Assembly: GCF_013285385.1 (NCBI RefSeq)
Contig: NZ_CP054212.1
Span: forward strand, 558,001-622,000
Source: Paramixta manurensis
GTDB lineage: Bacteria > Pseudomonadota > Gammaproteobacteria > Enterobacterales > Enterobacteriaceae
DNA: 64,000 nucleotides
Direction: 5' to 3'
Part shown: piece after piece, positions 28,950-38,290 of the stretch
Layout: each line of letters begins with the position of its first letter
Numbering within the stretch: position 1 is the stretch's first letter
Program-made: the position numbers and the translations under genes
Notes under the pieces: model-generated
The model's database searches: none
What the model saw: the letters and a program-made list of their open reading frames with translations, nothing else
What the model was told of the DNA's origin: nothing

Positions 28950-29183
28950 CGTGAGATTGCTCCTGTTAATGCACTTTTGGTAATAAAAGTACCTTATAAG
29001 GATTTTAATCACATGAATAATGTTATTTAAAGCGTTATTTTTGTGATTTTGCGCAAATAATTACCATTATTGGTTTTAGTTGTTATTTGTTTGGTAATAA
29101 TAATACATAAAAAGGCGAGTCAGTCGATAAAACATAACAAGCGTTACGGTTTGCCTTTTTACCGTAATTCCCAGGAGAACATC
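28950..29183. promoter_or_regulatory. Divergent promoter region between the two unassigned sugar operons
   Basis: This 234-bp AT-rich gap separates the cupin gene from the ABC transporter genes. TGGTAAT occurs at 28978-28984 and 29092-29098, with an inverted copy ATTACCA at 29060-29066, a plausible operator for the RpiR-family regulator. A TGTGA half-site at 29042-29046 could be part of a CRP site. An AGGAG ribosome site precedes the ATG at 29184. All regulatory roles are inferred. Confidence 0.5.
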
Positions 29184-30158
29184 ATGCGTATGCCCTATCG
29201 CCTCACCTGCTATGCCCTTGCCCTCAGTGGTCTCCTTGCCGGGAGTGCCCGCGCCGCCGACGACTGCCTGGTCGGCATTTCTATGTTCACCCTCGGCGCG
29301 CCTTACTACTCCGCCGCGCTGGACGCCGCCTCGAAAAAGGCGCAAGCGATGGGCTGTAAAGTCACCACCGCCGACGGTCAGAACGATATGTCGAAACAAA
29401 TCAGTGATGTTGAAGACATGGTGGCGCGCGGCGTTAACGCCTTAATCATCGACCCGCGCGATCCGGAAGGGTTGGTACCGGCAGTCAATGCCGCCAGCGC
29501 CGCCGGTATCAAAGTGGTGGTGGTGGATAGCGCACTCAATCCACGCGCCAACTACGTCACGCTGGTGCAATCTTCTAACGACCAAAACGGTCGGCTGATT
29601 GGCGCCTGGCTAGCGAAGAAGATGAAAAGCCAGCCGATGAAAATTGCGCTGATTTCCGGTTCGAAAGGCAATGTGGTCGGTGAAGAGCGCCGCCTGGGCG
29701 TGATACGCGGCCTGACGGAAGCACAGTTGCAACAGAGCGGAACCGCCGGTTTTCAGATTGTCGGCCAGGGCTGGGGTGATTGGACGCAAGAGGGCGGCCT
29801 GAAAGCGATGGAGGATCTGCTGGTCGCGCACCCGGATATTAACGTGGTGTTCGGCGAGAACGATTCGATGGTGCTCGGCGCGCGCAAGGCGCTGGAACAG
29901 GCCGGTAAGCTGGATCAGGTGACATTGCTGGCGGCGGCGGATGGGCAGAAAGAGGCCTACCGCCTGATTAAAGAAGGCAAATATGGCGCCACCGGCCTGA
30001 ATGACCCGAACCAAAGCGGCACGCTGGCGGCACAGTACGCCATTGAAGCGTTACGCGGCAAGCTACCGGCGGATTTCCCCAAAATTTATTACACCAAACC
30101 CGCGGCGGTGACCAAAGAGAACGTCGACAAATTCTATAAGCCGAATTCTATTTTCTGA
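29184..30158 (+). CDS. Periplasmic sugar-binding protein of a CUT2 ABC transporter
   Basis: A 324-residue substrate-binding protein of the RbsB/XylF type. A signal peptide MRMPYRLTCYALALSGLLAGSARA is cleaved near residue 24. It is followed by VGISMFTLGAPYYSAALDAASKKA, DGQNDMSKQISDVEDMVARGVNALIIDP and AADGQKEAYRLIKEGKYGATG, the usual fold landmarks. The frame extends upstream, but AGGAGA 7 bp before 29184 and the signal peptide decide the start. It is the first gene of a seven-gene operon. Confidence 0.9.
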   Translation: MRMPYRLTCYALALSGLLAGSARAADDCLVGISMFTLGAPYYSAALDAASKKAQAMGCKVTTADGQNDMSKQISDVEDMVARGVNALIIDPRDPEGLVPAVNAASAAGIKVVVVDSALNPRANYVTLVQSSNDQNGRLIGAWLAKKMKSQPMKIALISGSKGNVVGEERRLGVIRGLTEAQLQQSGTAGFQIVGQGWGDWTQEGGLKAMEDLLVAHPDINVVFGENDSMVLGARKALEQAGKLDQVTLLAAADGQKEAYRLIKEGKYGATGLNDPNQSGTLAAQYAIEALRGKLPADFPKIYYTKPAAVTKENVDKFYKPNSIF

Positions 30159-30212
30159 TTTTATCGCGACGGTGGGGTAGCCCTGCCGTCGCTCTAAGCG
30201 GGGGAGTTTCAT

Positions 30213-31724
30213 ATGGTTCAGTCATTGATTGAGCTGCGTGACATCACCAAAGCCTTTGGCGGTATTCATGCGCTGGATAAGGCGCAACTGCGGCTAGCCG
30301 CCGGAGAAGTGCATGCCTTACTGGGGGAAAACGGTGCCGGGAAATCGACGTTGATGCGCGTGCTTGGCGGCGAAATTACACCCGATAGCGGCGAAATCCT
30401 CGATAACGGCGAGCGTATTCAGATTAAAGGCCCGCGTGACGCAATGGCGCGCGGCATCACGCTTATCCACCAGGAGATGGCGTTGGCGCCGGAGCTGACG
30501 GTGGCGGAAAACATTTTTTTGCACGCGCTGCCGGGGTTTATCTCTTGGCCGAAGCTACGCGCCCGGGCGGCAAATATTCTGCGGCGTTTAGGGTTTGATA
30601 TCGATCCCGCCGCGGTGGTTGGCAGCCTGAGCGTGGCGCACCAACAAGTGGTAGAAATCGCCCGCGCGTTGTCGCAGCACGCACGAGTGATTGTTTTTGA
30701 TGAGCCCACCGCCGTGTTGTCCACGCAGGATGCGGATCGGTTACTGGAGATAATCGGCGACCTGCGCAGTACCGGAGTGGCGATTGTGTATATCTCGCAC
30801 CGGCTGGATGAAGTGTATCGCATTGCCGATCGGATGACGGTGCTGAAGGATGGGCAGTGGGTCGCGACGAAAACCCCGCAGGAGTGCCCAATCGGTGAAG
30901 TGATCCGTCTGATGGTAGGGCGGCCGGTCGACCAACTGTTCGGCGAACGGAAAACCCGTGAGGCAGGGCGCGAAGTGCTACGCGTACATCGCCTGACGGC
31001 GCGCAATAAAGTGCGGAACGTCAGTTTTAGCGTCAAGGCTGGCGAAGTGTTGGGCCTCGGCGGGCTGGTAGGCTCCGGGCGCACCGAAGTGGCGCGGCTG
31101 ATTTTCGGCGCCGACCGGTGCGATAGCGGCGACATGTTCCTGAACGGCAACAAAATCCGCATTAGTTCGCCACGCCAGGCGGTCAACGCCGGTATCGCGC
31201 TGGTTCCGGAAGACCGTAAAGGGCAGGGCGTGGTATTGGATATGGCGATTAAGGCCAATATCACCATGGCGAATGCGACGGGCGTGGTGGCGCCGCTCGG
31301 TTTTATTCAGCCGGGGCGCGAGCGGCAGGTGGTCGAGAAACTGGCGCAACAGATGCGTTTGAAAAGCGCCGGTATCGATGCGCCAGTCTCCTCACTTTCC
31401 GGCGGCAACCAGCAAAAGGTGGTGCTGGCGAAATGGTTTAACCACGGCGGCCAACTGATCATTTTGGATGAGCCGACACGCGGCGTTGACGTTGGCGCGA
31501 AACGCGAAATTTACCAATTGATTGAGCAGCTTTCCGAACAAGGGCTGGCGGTAATTGTTATCTCCTCTGAACACCATGAACTGTTTGGCCTGTGCGATCG
31601 GGTGCTGGTGATGTCGGAAGGCGCCATCTGCGGTGAACTTTGGCCGGACGACTATTCAGAAGAAAACCTACTTTCCATGGCGATGATGAATCATCCCTCA
31701 CTTTCACATGCGGAGAATGCCTGA
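30213..31724 (+). CDS. Sugar ABC transporter ATP-binding protein (double ATPase, CUT2)
   Basis: A 503-residue RbsA/MglA-type protein with two fused ATPase domains. The first has Walker A GENGAGKST near residue 38, a signature SVAHQQ region and Walker B VIVFDEPTAVL. The second has a degenerate Walker A (GLVGSGRTEVAR), a strong SLSGGNQQK signature and LIILDEPTRGVDVGAK, the asymmetry normal for this family. It shares one base with the permease start (TGATG at 31722-31726). Confidence 0.95.
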   Translation: MVQSLIELRDITKAFGGIHALDKAQLRLAAGEVHALLGENGAGKSTLMRVLGGEITPDSGEILDNGERIQIKGPRDAMARGITLIHQEMALAPELTVAENIFLHALPGFISWPKLRARAANILRRLGFDIDPAAVVGSLSVAHQQVVEIARALSQHARVIVFDEPTAVLSTQDADRLLEIIGDLRSTGVAIVYISHRLDEVYRIADRMTVLKDGQWVATKTPQECPIGEVIRLMVGRPVDQLFGERKTREAGREVLRVHRLTARNKVRNVSFSVKAGEVLGLGGLVGSGRTEVARLIFGADRCDSGDMFLNGNKIRISSPRQAVNAGIALVPEDRKGQGVVLDMAIKANITMANATGVVAPLGFIQPGRERQVVEKLAQQMRLKSAGIDAPVSSLSGGNQQKVVLAKWFNHGGQLIILDEPTRGVDVGAKREIYQLIEQLSEQGLAVIVISSEHHELFGLCDRVLVMSEGAICGELWPDDYSEENLLSMAMMNHPSLSHAENA

Positions 31725-32704
31725 TGAGCTCCCTTTCAGTTAACGCCACGGCGCGCAAAAACAAGTTTGACGCCGGTGAGTTTTTTCGCCGCTACGGCAC
31801 CACGATTATCTTTTTAGTGCTGGTGATCTGCGCCGCCTCGCTCTCCTCCTCTTTCTTTAGCGAACGCAACATTATGAACGTGCTACGCCAGGTCTCCGGC
31901 ACCGGCATTATGGCGGTTGGCATGCTGTTGGTGATTTTGACGCGTGGCATTGATTTGTCGGTTGGATCGATTGCCGCGCTCGGCAGCGTGATGTCGGCCA
32001 TTGTGGTTTCGCAATACAGCGCGGGCGCCTCGATCGCCGCAGTGCTACTGACCGGCGTGGTCTGCGGGGCGATTAGCGGCTTTCTGGTAGCTTACCTGCG
32101 CCTGCAACCGTTTGTAATGACGCTGGCGATGATGGCGGTGGCGCGCGGGATTGCGCTGATCATCTCTAACGGCCAGCCGATCATGATGGGCGAGCAGGGC
32201 GATGCGATCACCGCGTTCGGCACCACCGCTTGGTTTGGCATTCCGCTGCCGGTGTTATTAATGCTGGTCATCTTCGCCGCCGCTGCGGTGTTGCTCAATA
32301 TGACGCGCTTCGGGCGGTTGGTAAAAGCCATTGGCTCCAATGAGGAAGCGGTACATCTCTCCGGCATTCCGGTGGCGCGTTATGTGCTGGCGGTGTACGC
32401 CATTTCCGGCGCGCTGGCGGCACTGGCGGGCGTGATTATCACCAGCCGCTCAGGCGTGGGGTCGGCGACCGTCGGCGTGGGTGCCGAGTTGGATGTGATT
32501 GCTGCCGTTGTGATTGGCGGCGCTAGTCTGGCGGGCGGGCGCGGTGGGGTATTTAACACCTTGCTGGGTGTGCTGGTGTTCGGCGTCATCGGCAACATCA
32601 TGAACCTGATTAACGTTCCCGGCTATCACCAACAGGTCTGCATGGGGGTAATTATCGTGATTGCCATGCTGTTGCAAAAAGGCACCGGCTGGCTGAAACG
32701 CTAA
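31724..32704 (+). CDS. Sugar ABC transporter permease (CUT2)
   Basis: A 326-residue RbsC-type permease with 8-10 hydrophobic segments starting near residue 24 (TTIIFLVLVICAASLSSSFFS). The family block ILTRGIDLSVGSIAALGSVM and the EAA-like region GSNEEAVHLSGIPVARYV are present. The frame extends upstream within the ATPase gene, but the ATG overlapping its stop (31724) is the natural coupled start. It forms one transporter with the two upstream genes. Confidence 0.94.
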   Translation: MSSLSVNATARKNKFDAGEFFRRYGTTIIFLVLVICAASLSSSFFSERNIMNVLRQVSGTGIMAVGMLLVILTRGIDLSVGSIAALGSVMSAIVVSQYSAGASIAAVLLTGVVCGAISGFLVAYLRLQPFVMTLAMMAVARGIALIISNGQPIMMGEQGDAITAFGTTAWFGIPLPVLLMLVIFAAAAVLLNMTRFGRLVKAIGSNEEAVHLSGIPVARYVLAVYAISGALAALAGVIITSRSGVGSATVGVGAELDVIAAVVIGGASLAGGRGGVFNTLLGVLVFGVIGNIMNLINVPGYHQQVCMGVIIVIAMLLQKGTGWLKR

Positions 32705-32720
32705 ACGCGAGGGGAAGAGA

Positions 32721-34220
32721 ATGAAAGATCTCTATCTGGCGATTGATGTCGGCACCGGCAGCGTTCGCGCCGCATTGGTTGATGGCGCGGGCCAACTGCT
32801 GACTATCGCCAGCCGTGAGCAGGAGCAGATGGTCCCGCAATATGGCTGGTCGGAACAGTCGCCGTTGGCGTGGTGGCAAGGGGTGGTGGAAAGCATCCGC
32901 ACCGTACTGACCCGCTATCCCGACGCGCGTGAGCGTATTGCCGCAATTTGTGCCTGCGGGCAGATGCATGGCACTGTGCTGTTAGATGAGGACGGGCAAC
33001 TGGCCAGCCCGACGGTAATGTTGTGGAACGATAAACGCAGCGCGCCGCAGGTACGGGCTTTTGAACAACGCTATGCCACGAGCGACTATTTAGCGCATAG
33101 CGGTAACCCGGCAACGCCTGCCTGGCCTGGTTTTAAATTGCAGTGGCTGCGTGATAACCAGCCGCAGGCGCTGGCGAAAACCGCTGCCGTGCTGATGCCG
33201 AAGGATTACATCAATTTCCGGCTGACCGGCGAACTCTCCCAAGACCGCACCGAAGCGTCTTGTAGTTTTATGATGGACCCTTCCAGCGGGCAGTGGTCAC
33301 AGTCGATGCTCGATCGGCTTGGGTTGAACGCGGCCATGTTGCCGCCAATCCGCGACGCACACGAAATACTGGGCGAACTGTTACCGGCGGTGGCGCAACA
33401 AACCGGCCTGCGCGCCGGTACGCCAGTGTTAGTAGGCGGTGGCGACTATCCGATGGCATTACTGGGTTCCGGCGTGACCCGGCCCGGTCTGGTTTCCGAC
33501 AGTACCGGCACCTCGTGCATTATCACCGCCATTGCGCCGCAGCCGTTGCTGGATGCGGAAATCTCCAACGTGGCGACCTGTGTTGGCGACTGGGGGCCGT
33601 TTGTGTTGCTGGAAACCGGCGGCGACGGCATGCGCTGGGCGCGCCGCGCCTTTCACGATAACACCCTCAGTTATGCCGATATCAGCCAGTGCGCCGCCGA
33701 GGCGCCCGCCGGATCGCAAGGGCTGTTTTTTCTGCCTTATCTGGCCGGGGAACGGTTGGGCGCCCATCGCAATGCGCGCGCGCAGTTCTTTGGCCTTGCG
33801 GCCAACCACCGGCTGGCGCATCTGCATCGCGCGGTACTAGAGGGCGTCGCGTTCGCGGCGGCACGCCATATCAACATCATGGAGCAGGCGTCCGGGCAGC
33901 GTCTGGAGCGAGTGGTCGCCTCCGGCGGCGGCGCAAAATCGGCGCTGTGGCTAAAAATCAAAGCCAGCGTCTACGGCATTCCGCTGGTGGTGCCGCAAGA
34001 GCCGGAGTGCAGCGTGGTTGGCTGCGCGGCGTTAGCAGCGGCGGCGGTTGGTCACTTCGCCAGCCCACAGCAGGCGGCGGAACAGTTTGTTCGCTACGGC
34101 GATGAGGTTTATCCCGACCCGGCGTGGCAAGCGATATACCAGCGAATGCAGCCGGTGTTTAACCGTATCTATTTCAATAGTCAGGCGTTATATGACGAAC
34201 TGGACAGCCTCGGGCTGTAA
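32721..34220 (+). CDS. FGGY-family carbohydrate kinase (xylulokinase-like)
   Basis: A 499-residue sugar kinase. The phosphate-1 motif is AIDVGTGSVRAALVD, the substrate motif is ACGQMHGTVLLD, and the adenosine-site motif is ASGGGAKSALWLKI (near residue 397). The overall look is closest to xylulokinases and ribulokinases, but FGGY substrate preference cannot be read by eye. Two SDR dehydrogenases and a GldA-like enzyme lie next to it, so the substrate is probably a ketose formed by polyol oxidation. Confidence 0.88.
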   Translation: MKDLYLAIDVGTGSVRAALVDGAGQLLTIASREQEQMVPQYGWSEQSPLAWWQGVVESIRTVLTRYPDARERIAAICACGQMHGTVLLDEDGQLASPTVMLWNDKRSAPQVRAFEQRYATSDYLAHSGNPATPAWPGFKLQWLRDNQPQALAKTAAVLMPKDYINFRLTGELSQDRTEASCSFMMDPSSGQWSQSMLDRLGLNAAMLPPIRDAHEILGELLPAVAQQTGLRAGTPVLVGGGDYPMALLGSGVTRPGLVSDSTGTSCIITAIAPQPLLDAEISNVATCVGDWGPFVLLETGGDGMRWARRAFHDNTLSYADISQCAAEAPAGSQGLFFLPYLAGERLGAHRNARAQFFGLAANHRLAHLHRAVLEGVAFAAARHINIMEQASGQRLERVVASGGGAKSALWLKIKASVYGIPLVVPQEPECSVVGCAALAAAAVGHFASPQQAAEQFVRYGDEVYPDPAWQAIYQRMQPVFNRIYFNSQALYDELDSLGL

Positions 34221-34245
34221 GCGCGTAGACATTCAAGAGGGCACT

Positions 34246-35016
34246 ATGTATCTGGAAAAGTTTGATTTAAGCGGCAAGCTGGCGGTGATTACCGGAGCCG
34301 GGCGCGGTATCGGCCTCGCGATTGCCGAGGCGTTGGGCGAAGCGGGCGCGCGGCTAGCGATAACCGATATTAATCAGCAACGTATTGAGCAGGCTGCCGC
34401 CGGGTTGCGCGACAAAGGGTATGCGGTTGATAGCTATGTGCTGGATGTGACTCAGCCGCAACAGGTTGAGCAACTCAGCGCCGCAATGGCGGAACAGTAT
34501 GGGCGCATTGATATTTTGGTTAATAACGCCGGTATCTCGATCTGCGAGCCCGCGGAAACCATGAGCGACAGTGATTGGCTGAAAGTGATCGACGTGAACC
34601 TGAACGGCGTGTTCTGGTGCTGTCGCGCGTTCGGCAAACCGATGCTGGCGGCGGGGAGCGGCACGGTGGTCAACATCGGTTCAATGTCCGGCTATATCGT
34701 TAATCGCCCACAGGAGCAGTCGCAATACAACGCTTCTAAAGCGGCGGTTCATCACTTAACCCGTTCGCTGGCTGCCGAGTGGGCCGGGCGCGGTGTACGG
34801 GTGAACGCGGTGGCGCCAACCTATATCGCCACCGAAATGACCTCCTACGTCAATGAAGATCCCGAGATGCATCGTCACTGGATCGGCGGCACGCCGATGC
34901 AGCGGCTTGGGCGCCCGGATGAGGTGGCGTCGGTAGTGCTCTTCCTGGCCAGCGAAGCGGCCAGCCTAATGACCGGTTCAATTGTGTTAGCGGATGGTGG
35001 CTATGTCTGTTGGTAA
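34246..35016 (+). CDS. Short-chain dehydrogenase/reductase, probable polyol dehydrogenase
   Basis: A 256-residue classical SDR. TGAGRGIG is near residue 15, NNAG near 91, the catalytic Ser is in NIGSMSGYI, and YNASKAA (Tyr-X3-Lys) is near 161. MTGSIVLADGGYVCW ends the protein. The frame runs back into the kinase gene, but the ATG at 34246 with GAGG upstream and the alignment with SDRs fix the start. Probably oxidises a polyol or sugar for the FGGY kinase. Confidence 0.88.
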   Translation: MYLEKFDLSGKLAVITGAGRGIGLAIAEALGEAGARLAITDINQQRIEQAAAGLRDKGYAVDSYVLDVTQPQQVEQLSAAMAEQYGRIDILVNNAGISICEPAETMSDSDWLKVIDVNLNGVFWCCRAFGKPMLAAGSGTVVNIGSMSGYIVNRPQEQSQYNASKAAVHHLTRSLAAEWAGRGVRVNAVAPTYIATEMTSYVNEDPEMHRHWIGGTPMQRLGRPDEVASVVLFLASEAASLMTGSIVLADGGYVCW

Positions 35017-36097
35017 CGCGGTAAACGCAACAATTCAAGGCGCACGGTTTCCGGGGCGCTACTTACAAGGGGCGGGCAGTTTGGCGCGTTTGGGCGAGGA
35101 GGCGGCGCTGTTCGGACAGCGTGTGCTGCTGATTGTTGATCGCGGTATTTATGCGCGTTATGTCGAACGGATCCGCGCTGCATGCCAGAACCTGGACCAC
35201 ATTGCCCTTGAACAACACGGTGGCGATTGCACCGAAGCGGAGATTGCGCGGCTGCGACAAATCGCGCGCGATGCCGATGTCGACGTGGTGGTGGGATTGG
35301 GCGGCGGGAAAACGCTGGATACCGCCAAAGCGGTGGCGTGGCATCAATCCTGCGCCAGCATTATTGTGCCGACCATCGCCGCATCCGATGCGCCCTGTAG
35401 CGCGTTGGCGGTGATCTATAACCCGGACGGCAGCGTGGCGTATGACCTGTTTCTGCCGCGTAATCCCGACTTGGTGTTGGTCGATACCGCGCTGATCGCG
35501 CAGGCGCCGCCGCGTTTCCTGGTGGCGGGCATGGGCGATGCGTTGGCAACCTTCTACGAGGCGGAGGCCTGCCGTTTAAGCCACGCGAAGAATCCGTTTG
35601 GCGTTCACGGGCTGCCGGTGGCTTGGGCGCTGGCGCGTCAGTGCCGTGATACGTTGTTTGAGTTTGGCGCGGCGGCGCTGGAACAGTGCCGACAACAGCA
35701 GGCCGGTGAGGCGTTGGAACGTATTGTTGAGGCCAATATTTTGCTCAGCGGGTTAGGCTTTGAATCCGGCGGGGTGGCGGCGGCACACGCGATCCATCAC
35801 GGGCTGTGCGAGTTGCATGCCACCCATGACTACCTGCACGGCGAAAAAGTCGCGCTCGGGGTCCTGGCTGAACTGCGGCTGCAACAAGCGCCGGAGGCGG
35901 TATGGCAACAGGTGTTCGATTTCTGCCAGCGCGTTGGCTTACCGACCTCACTGGCGCAGTTGGGGATTACCGATCCCGACGAGGCGCAACTGCGGCAGAT
36001 TGCCGAACGCGCCTGCCGTCAGGGCGAGATTATCTATAACGAACCCTTCCCGATCTCGGTTGAGCGGGTGGTGGCGGTGTTGGACACTTTACGCTGA
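35003..36097 (+). CDS. Glycerol-dehydrogenase-like Fe/Zn alcohol dehydrogenase
   Basis: A 364-residue member of the GldA branch of iron/zinc alcohol dehydrogenases. GLGGGKTLDTAKAVAW is the NAD-binding loop near residue 95. Metal ligands are in GMGDALATFYEAEAC (Asp) and in the histidines of AAAHAIHHG and DYLHGEKVA. An ATG three codons upstream (34994) is also possible. The gene overlaps the SDR gene by 14 bp. GldA homologues oxidise glycerol or other vicinal diols; the true substrate here is unknown. Confidence 0.88.
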   Translation: MSVGNAVNATIQGARFPGRYLQGAGSLARLGEEAALFGQRVLLIVDRGIYARYVERIRAACQNLDHIALEQHGGDCTEAEIARLRQIARDADVDVVVGLGGGKTLDTAKAVAWHQSCASIIVPTIAASDAPCSALAVIYNPDGSVAYDLFLPRNPDLVLVDTALIAQAPPRFLVAGMGDALATFYEAEACRLSHAKNPFGVHGLPVAWALARQCRDTLFEFGAAALEQCRQQQAGEALERIVEANILLSGLGFESGGVAAAHAIHHGLCELHATHDYLHGEKVALGVLAELRLQQAPEAVWQQVFDFCQRVGLPTSLAQLGITDPDEAQLRQIAERACRQGEIIYNEPFPISVERVVAVLDTLR

Positions 36098-36113
36098 GTT
36101 TCGGGAGCCAGAT

Positions 36114-36869
36114 ATGCATGACTTTTTAGCCGATTTTCGTCACGACCTGTTTCATCGCCGCACGGTGGTAGTTTCCGGCGGCACCAGCGGTATTGGCCTG
36201 GAGATTGCGCGTGGGTTTAGCCAACTGGGTGCCACCACTATCGCCACCGGCAGTTCCGCTGCCAAATTAGCGGCGCTGCGCGATAGCGATGATGCGCAAC
36301 GGATTGATTTTCGCCAACTGGATGTCGGCAATACGCAGCAGGTTGACGCGCTGTTCGCCAGCCTACCGCAGTTAGATCTGTTGGTTAACGCGGCGGGAAT
36401 CGCGCGCCCGGAGCAGGAGTATCAAGAGGCGGTGTTTCAGCAGGTGATGGACACCAACCTGACGAGCGTGATGCGTTTGACCAGTGCCGCGCTACCAGCG
36501 CTGAGCGCGCGTCGCGGTAGTGTGGTCAACGTCGCTTCGATGCTGAGCTATCTGGCCGATGCCAGCGTACCGGCTTATTGCGCCAGCAAAAGCGGCGTGG
36601 TGGGACTTACTCGCGCGCTGGCGCATCGCTACGGCCCGCAGGGCGTGCGGGTGAATGCCGTCGCGCCCGGTTATCATCGTACCGAAATGACACGCCCGCT
36701 GTGGGATGACCCGACGGCGGCAGAGCATATCCGCCAGCGCACCGCATTGAAGCGCTGGGGCGAGGCGGAGGATTTGGTTGGCGCGGTTATCTTTTTGTCT
36801 AGCGATGCGGCGCGTTATATCACCGGCGTGACGCTGCCGGTGGATGGCGGTTATGTGAGTGGGATGTAG
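36114..36869 (+). CDS. Second short-chain dehydrogenase/reductase of the sugar operon
   Basis: A 251-residue SDR distinct from the one two genes upstream. SGGTSGIG is near residue 21, NAAG near 87, the catalytic Ser is in NVASMLSYL, and YCASKSG (Tyr-X3-Lys) is near 154. ITGVTLPVDGGYVSGM closes the chain. GGGAG precedes the ATG at 36114; the longer open frame upstream is the overlap with the gldA-like gene. It is the last gene of the operon, followed by a hairpin. Confidence 0.88.
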   Translation: MHDFLADFRHDLFHRRTVVVSGGTSGIGLEIARGFSQLGATTIATGSSAAKLAALRDSDDAQRIDFRQLDVGNTQQVDALFASLPQLDLLVNAAGIARPEQEYQEAVFQQVMDTNLTSVMRLTSAALPALSARRGSVVNVASMLSYLADASVPAYCASKSGVVGLTRALAHRYGPQGVRVNAVAPGYHRTEMTRPLWDDPTAAEHIRQRTALKRWGEAEDLVGAVIFLSSDAARYITGVTLPVDGGYVSGM

Positions 36870-36900
36870 CGGGGCAGAGCGCCTACTGTAAGCGCGGATG

Positions 36901-36927
36901 GTTAAGGGCCACTCGATGGCCCTTAAC
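36901..36927 (+). terminator. Hairpin terminating the sugar operon
   Basis: GTTAAGGGCC (36901-36910) pairs perfectly with GGCCCTTAAC (36918-36927) around a 7-nt loop, 31 bp after the last operon gene and ahead of the convergent yjiN. A strong stem without a long T tract; probable terminator. Confidence 0.65.
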
Positions 36928-36997
36928 TTGCTCGTTCGGAGGCGAGAGAGACGCCGTTGCTTTTAAAAGATCGCTCAACGGAGCGCATAGCTGACGA

Positions 36998-38281
36998 CTA
37001 TAACGGTGCCCACCACGCGACCAATACCGGCAACTGCGACAACAAATACAACACCAACCCAATGGTCCCGCCGACCAACGTCCCGTTGATGCGGATAAAT
37101 TGCAGATCCTTACCGATATTCACCTCAATCTGCCGCGACATATCACGCGCATCCCAACTTTTCACCGTATCGCTAATATGACGGGTTAAAAATGCCGCGA
37201 AATCGGGCGCGACGGTGCTGGCGGCCTGCTCCATATGCTGATTCAACGAGGCGCGCAACGCGTGATCGTGTTCCAGCGTCTCGCCCAGCCACTGGCCCGC
37301 TTCGGTAATGCGTTGCTGCACCGCGGAGTTCTCGCTGCTTAAATCGACCTTCAGCCAGTTACGTAACTCCCCCCACAACTCGCCAATATAGCGATTAAGC
37401 GATTCATCATCCTTCAGCCAGCTTTTTAACGTCTCGGCGCGATCGGCCAGTTGCGGATCGGTTTTCAGCCGCACAATCAGCCGTTCAACCGCGCGATTAA
37501 AGCCCTGGCGAATTTCATGATTGCGATCCTGCACCACCTCATCCAGCAAACTATTCACCGCGCCGGAAACCAACTCCGCGCTATGTTCGCCAAGCCATTC
37601 GGTCGGTAACACTTTGGCTTTTAACGGATGCTCCCGCTTCAGCCAACGCACCACTTGCCCGGCGATAAACGCCCGTGACTCCGGCTTATTCATCAGGCGC
37701 AACAACTGCTCGATCGCCGCATCCAGCAGCGCCTGATGACGGTTATTACGCGTCAGGCTTTCCAGCACCAACGCGCTCGACTGCGAAAGGTCAACCTTAT
37801 CAATCGCTTTATGCGCCGCGCGCCGGATAAATTGCTGGATACGCGCATCATCGGTTAAGTCGAGAAACCCGCGCATCACCTGCAGTAAATGGCGCCCAAG
37901 CCGCTGCGCATTCTCCGGCGCGCTGAGCCAACCGGCAATCATCTGCGCCGGATCGTGACGGCGGATCAGCGCCAGCAGCGATTGGGTATCAAGAAATTTT
38001 TCCTGCACAAAACGCCCGAGATTATCGCCAATGCGATCTTTATTGCGCGGGATAATGGCCGTGTGGCGGGAAATAAACGGTACCGGCACGCGGCGGAATA
38101 GCGCCACCACCGCGAACCAATCGGCCAGTGCGCCAACCATGGAGGCTTCGGCGATGGCTTTCACGCCGTTGATCCAAAAGTTCGGCGCCAGAAAGAGGGT
38201 AATGATAAACGCGCCAGCCGCCAGGCACAGCAGCAGCAGCGCAAGACGTTTGACGCGTTTTAGTTCGGCTTCTTTATCCAT
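36998..38281 (-). CDS. yjiN: DUF445 inner-membrane protein YjiN
   Basis: A 427-residue protein close to E. coli YjiN (426). It has an N-terminal helix near residues 12-35 ([19 protein letters not shown]), the conserved [15 protein letters not shown] and [22 protein letters not shown] blocks of DUF445, a long amphipathic helical middle, and a C-terminal hydrophobic segment ([17 protein letters not shown]). The function is not established. It lies 9 bp downstream of yjgR on the same strand, so the two may be cotranscribed. Confidence 0.9.
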   Translation of the reverse strand: MDKEAELKRVKRLALLLLCLAAGAFIITLFLAPNFWINGVKAIAEASMVGALADWFAVVALFRRVPVPFISRHTAIIPRNKDRIGDNLGRFVQEKFLDTQSLLALIRRHDPAQMIAGWLSAPENAQRLGRHLLQVMRGFLDLTDDARIQQFIRRAAHKAIDKVDLSQSSALVLESLTRNNRHQALLDAAIEQLLRLMNKPESRAFIAGQVVRWLKREHPLKAKVLPTEWLGEHSAELVSGAVNSLLDEVVQDRNHEIRQGFNRAVERLIVRLKTDPQLADRAETLKSWLKDDESLNRYIGELWGELRNWLKVDLSSENSAVQQRITEAGQWLGETLEHDHALRASLNQHMEQAASTVAPDFAAFLTRHISDTVKSWDARDMSRQIEVNIGKDLQFIRINGTLVGGTIGLVLYLLSQLPVLVAWWAPL

Positions 38282-38290
38282 TCCGTCAGT

